Made by a program: the position numbers and the translations under genes. The notes beneath the pieces were generated by a model. It ran no database searches, had not been told where the DNA came from, and was given only the letters and a program-made list of their open reading frames with translations. Source: Megasphaera coli (lineage in GTDB: Bacteria > Bacillota > Negativicutes > Veillonellales > Megasphaeraceae). From it: a DNA stretch of 64,000 bases. Positions 61,301 through 64,000 of the stretch are shown here, piece by piece. The stretch's first letter is position 1; every line of letters starts with the position of its first letter. Location: the NCBI RefSeq assembly GCF_900095855.1, contig NZ_FMIY01000002.1, forward strand, positions 177,322 to 241,321. Reading direction: 5' to 3'.

Positions 61301-63419
61301 CGGCGTAAAATTTGACGGTGTGGCAAACAGCATCGTCGGTGTGGCAAATAAGACGGAAAATGCCAATGCGGCCCTGATCTTCGGTGCTGGCAACAAAGTA
61401 ACAAATTCCTACAGACCGGTTACGGGAAGCGTGAGCACGCTGTCACAGGCTATGCAAAAAGCGCTTAACACAGGTGATAATAGCGATATGATCACCGCTT
61501 TGGGTGAGATGACCAAGACCAGCGGCGGAGCAGTGCTTGCCATCGGCGGCGCCAATACGGCCGACTACGCGCAGCTGTCCAAATTGGTCGGGGTTGGCAA
61601 CACACTGACCGGTACGAACGGGCATGAAAGCCTCTACAACATGATTGATGGGTATCTGAATACCGGCAAAAATGTCAATCATGTATCCGTCATCGGCTCC
61701 GAAAACACGGTGGAAGACACGGATGATGCCCTCGTGATGGGCAACAAACGAAAACTTTCAAACCACGCCGACAACAGCATCGTTCTGGGCTCCGGAGACA
61801 GCACCATTACGACGAGCGTGGCAAACGCCGTAGCCATCGGCCATAATGCCAATGTGACCGCGGCCGGCGGTGTAGCTCTCGGCTTCGGCTCCATAGCTTC
61901 TACCGCAGCCGGTGCCGCAGGCTATGATCCCAAGACCGGCGGGGCTTCGTCCGACGCGTCTGCGACATGGAAGGCCACACAGGCGGCCGTTTCCGTCGGT
62001 GATGCGGCAAACAATGTGACCCGTCAGATTACGGGCGTGGCGGCAGGTGCGCAGGATACGGACGCCGTCAATGTGGCGCAGCTGAAGCAGGTTCAGTCAA
62101 CGGCGACGACGGCCGCGAATATGGAAGTAAAAGGCGGAAATAATGTGACTGTCGATAAGACGACTGCCGGCCCCGATAACCATACAGTCTATACGGTTAA
62201 TTCCAAGGACACGTATACGACGGGCGGCACGTATGATGCGGCAACGAAGAAGCTCAAATTCACGCAGAATGATCCGTCCAAGAATTATGAAGTTGACGTA
62301 AGCGGTCTCGTAGGTGCCGGCGGCAGCGGTAATCTGACCTTTGCGGGAGATTCGGGCAGTCCCGTCACCAAGAATTCAGGCGAAACGCTCGGTATTACCG
62401 GCGGTGTCAGTGAAGCGGATACGGCTTCGGCGAACAATATCGGCGTCATTGCCAAGGACGGCAAGCTGAACCTGAAGCTTGCCAAGAACATCGACCTGGG
62501 CAGTGACGGCAGCGTCAAGACCGGCAATACGAAGGTCAGCAATACGGGCGTGACGATTGCCGGCGGCCCGTCCATGACGACGACAGGAATCGATGCGGGC
62601 GGCAAGAAGATCACCAATGTGGCGGCCGGAGAAGTCAGCAGCACTTCGACGGATGCCGTAAACGGCAGCCAGCTCCACGCCGTAAAGAATGACGTACAGA
62701 ACATCACGAACAATGTGACGAATATCAGCGGCAAAGTGAACAAGCTGGACAACCGTCTTGACCGCGTCGGCGCGGGAGCGGCGGCATTGGCGGCTCTCCA
62801 TCCGCTGGATTTCGATCCGGACGACAAGTGGGATTTCGCAGCGGGTTACGGCAATTACCGCGGTGCCAACGCCGTGTCGGTAGGTGCTTTCTACCGTCCC
62901 AATGAAGACACGATGCTGTCCGTCGGCGGCAGCTTCGGCGGCGGTGAAAACATGGTCAACGCCGGTATCAGCCTGAAGCTGGGTCAGGGCAATCATGTAT
63001 CCACCTCCAAGGTGGCTATGGCCAAGGAAATCAAAGATCTGCGCCAGGAAGTAGAACAGCTGAAAGGCGCTCTCGTTAAGATGTCGCAGGGACAACAGCT
63101 GGATACTACGAAGATGAAGCTCTTCCCGGACGTACCGGAAAACCATTGGGCTTATGAATATGTAGCCACCTTAGCCGGCAACGATGTGGTGGAAGGCTAT
63201 CCGGACGGAAACTTCGGCGGTGACCGCATGATGACCCGTTATGAATTTGCAGCTATCGTGTATCGTGCTATGCAGAGAGGCGTCAATGTAGATGCCCGTA
63301 TGCTCGCTGAGTTTGAACCTGAATTGGAACGGTTCCGCGTAGATACGATTGCAAAAGATAAAGCAGGCAATCCGTCAATTGAACGGGTTCGCGTTATTTC
63401 CAAGAAAGATAAGAAGTAA
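58374..63419 (+). CDS. Large trimeric autotransporter adhesin (YadA-like) with repeated head modules and C-terminal SLH domain
   Basis: A 1681-residue paralogue of the adhesin upstream. It opens with the ESPR MNRIYKIVWSKAKNAYVVTSEL, cleaved near ASA (residue ~57). The head holds YadA repeats plus three long related modules at ~224-410, ~538-737 and ~937-1130. Neck motifs (ITNVAAGTQDTDAVNVAQL type) occur at ~866, ~1216 and ~1411. The anchor barrel is at ~1455-1540 and nearly matches the first adhesin. A coiled coil and an SLH domain follow (~1583-1635, FPDVPENHWAYEYVATLAGNDVVEGYPDG), then a basic tail. It probably mediates attachment or co-aggregation; the ligand is unknown. Confidence 0.92.
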   Translation: MNRIYKIVWSKAKNAYVVTSELAKNHTKSASGKAVKAALAAAVGMGLLMGGYTASAADNTPGAGSGVAVGTGSNAPKTENVAVGKGATIKYSNGASAATGDVAVGSDAVIDNYASQGGSVAIGKNAKIENMTGRQESLFALGQTTYHSGNFWGTLQIPDNPENVAGSIAIGDNTYARTGSIMIGSHNYRGDIGDQSVDTSKTKDYGVNINATTLGTNSFNQGAFSTVSGAYSIISGKYDGSGFSSHVGQNFGATITGSLNSIESATASSAYSGVANSIVGTANRTANSNGSLIFGAGNEITNSITNISAPSGNSTSAKDLADKLRASVKSSNSGGATLAIGGGNTADWTQLSQIIGVNNTLKGTSGAISKFNMIDGYKNTVTKAEHVSVIGSENTVENSKSQTVIGDSNKITDRNAGTVSGKQEERTKNVSDLVIGKGNKIEGNSTYMKGYESLTVIGNNNEMVNPGAGIVIGDNQKVGAIKESVVIGSMTPEEKADSDIQQKHASVVVGYHAQSGTRDGGGMNVALGHGAKAYGWQETVTGIKSIVEAGDSGLDGYLASVYGGLNTVASNKADQNDGMANTVVGTLNKTEGANGALVFGAGNSVTHSFGTAPTDENGNSMNEYWDDTISFHGQEYAGGTGQLSHDELRKAMGLAMSTGGGSVVTMGNGNTSDYAVHSQIIGSGNILTGTANTPSINNTINGYGNTGRNVERMSMMGTGNNMSGSTADVVIGDYHHMDGGKNNVILGSMATEKKTVEKTYTRKDASGNVILEKKYKVMENVPIKSHTANISNAVMLGYNTDVEKDGGVALGADSIASVDKGVEGYDPAAGNHANDTTGTWKATAAAVSVGKAADPTGAAGSPAITRQITNVAAGTQDTDAVNVAQLKAVQTAADASKVHYYSVNDKGYHVGNYNNDGAKGGMALAAGAGAAANGTASTVTGAFSRVDGDGVNGFTNGFQGATSSVYGTFNVVGAKNGVKFDGVANSIVGVANKTENANAALIFGAGNKVTNSYRPVTGSVSTLSQAMQKALNTGDNSDMITALGEMTKTSGGAVLAIGGANTADYAQLSKLVGVGNTLTGTNGHESLYNMIDGYLNTGKNVNHVSVIGSENTVEDTDDALVMGNKRKLSNHADNSIVLGSGDSTITTSVANAVAIGHNANVTAAGGVALGFGSIASTAAGAAGYDPKTGGASSDASATWKATQAAVSVGDAANNVTRQITGVAAGAQDTDAVNVAQLKQVQSTATTAANMEVKGGNNVTVDKTTAGPDNHTVYTVNSKDTYTTGGTYDAATKKLKFTQNDPSKNYEVDVSGLVGAGGSGNLTFAGDSGSPVTKNSGETLGITGGVSEADTASANNIGVIAKDGKLNLKLAKNIDLGSDGSVKTGNTKVSNTGVTIAGGPSMTTTGIDAGGKKITNVAAGEVSSTSTDAVNGSQLHAVKNDVQNITNNVTNISGKVNKLDNRLDRVGAGAAALAALHPLDFDPDDKWDFAAGYGNYRGANAVSVGAFYRPNEDTMLSVGGSFGGGENMVNAGISLKLGQGNHVSTSKVAMAKEIKDLRQEVEQLKGALVKMSQGQQLDTTKMKLFPDVPENHWAYEYVATLAGNDVVEGYPDGNFGGDRMMTRYEFAAIVYRAMQRGVNVDARMLAEFEPELERFRVDTIAKDKAGNPSIERVRVISKKDKK
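59043..59603 (+). repeat. Head module A of the second adhesin
   Basis: Residues ~224-410. The module runs STVSGAYS, then GVANSIVGTANRT, LIFGAGNEIT, a variable helix-like insert, ATLAIGGGNTADWTQLSQIIG, NMIDGYKNT and HVSVIGSENTVE. It is one of three diverged copies in the same protein. Confidence 0.7.
59985..60584 (+). repeat. Head module B of the second adhesin
   Basis: Residues ~538-737. It has the same order of motifs as module A: ETVTGIKS, GMANTVVGTLNKT, LVFGAGNSVT, a variable insert, SVVTMGNGNTSDYAVHSQIIG, NTINGYGNT and MSMMGTGNN. It is the most diverged copy. Confidence 0.7.
61182..61763 (+). repeat. Head module C of the second adhesin
   Basis: Residues ~937-1130. The motifs are STVTGAFS, GVANSIVGVANKT, LIFGAGNKVT, a variable insert, AVLAIGGANTADYAQLSKLVG, NMIDGYLNT and HVSVIGSENTVE. 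It is closest to module A. Confidence 0.7.
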
Positions 63420-63425
63420 ATATAT

Positions 63426-63467
63426 AACATAAAAGAAGAGCTCCGGCCGGAGCTCTTCTTTTATGTT
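63426..63467. terminator. Bidirectional terminator between adhesin and thiolase
   Basis: A 42-base perfect palindrome centred on CCGG, with A-rich left and T-rich right arms. It separates the convergent adhesin and thiolase genes. Confidence 0.85.
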
Positions 63468-63491
63468 GCTTAAATACTGTTAAAAACAAGC

Positions 63492-64000
<509 letters not shown>

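Overview
The window comes from a diderm Firmicute of the Negativicutes, most likely a Veillonellaceae/Megasphaera-like anaerobe. The evidence is a large outer-membrane biogenesis block (Mla, TolC, TamB, BamA, three Skp/OmpH proteins, LpxD, LpxL) beside Firmicute-type genes: hrcA-grpE-dnaK-dnaJ under a CIRCE operator, a spore-type S55 peptidase homologue, a long clostridial-type glutamine synthetase, YqeY, RecD2, and SLH domains joined to trimeric autotransporters. The genus is an inference; no rRNA or tRNA gene was found in the window.

Layout. 1-21.3 kb: the end of murA, an MreB-like gene, a lipoyl-fold protein and an S55-domain protein. These are followed, behind a terminator and a new promoter, by mlaE-mlaF-mlaD(beta-barrel fusion)-tolC, tamB, a sigma factor, a membrane protein, bamA, an unknown outer-membrane protein, three skp paralogues, lpxD and lpxL. 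21.3-35.8 kb: housekeeping genes, namely rpsU-yqeY, glutamine synthetase, the heat-shock operon, prmA-rsmE-mtaB-HIT, and yraN-comM-dprA. 36-42 kb: an exported unknown protein, a threonine aldolase, then a self-contained glycyl radical enzyme locus (enzyme, activase, divergently acting XRE-cupin regulator). 42.2-46.2 kb: chorismate mutase, recD2, comF and a methyltransferase. 46.2-48.8 kb: an AT-richer accessory patch with an Abi-type protein, an IS200-like element and an orphan DinJ/RelB antitoxin. 48.9-52.8 kb (minus strand): an HD-GYP protein, a degenerate AdoMet-decarboxylase-like protein and clpB. 53.3-63.4 kb: two giant trimeric autotransporter adhesins, each with a C-terminal SLH domain. 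The window ends inside a thiolase gene on the minus strand.

How the parts work together. The first third supports a transenvelope lipid and protein traffic system: MlaEFD, with a MlaD that carries its own outer-membrane barrel, plus TamB, BamA and the Skp chaperones, alongside lipid A acylation. The adhesins are probably inserted by that BAM machinery, and their SLH tails would sit in the periplasm and hold the outer membrane to the cell wall. The most unusual loci are three: the glycyl radical enzyme without the usual CxE active-site glutamate, the AdoMetDC-like protein that has lost its pyruvoyl serine and is paired with an HD-GYP protein, and the adhesin-SLH fusions.
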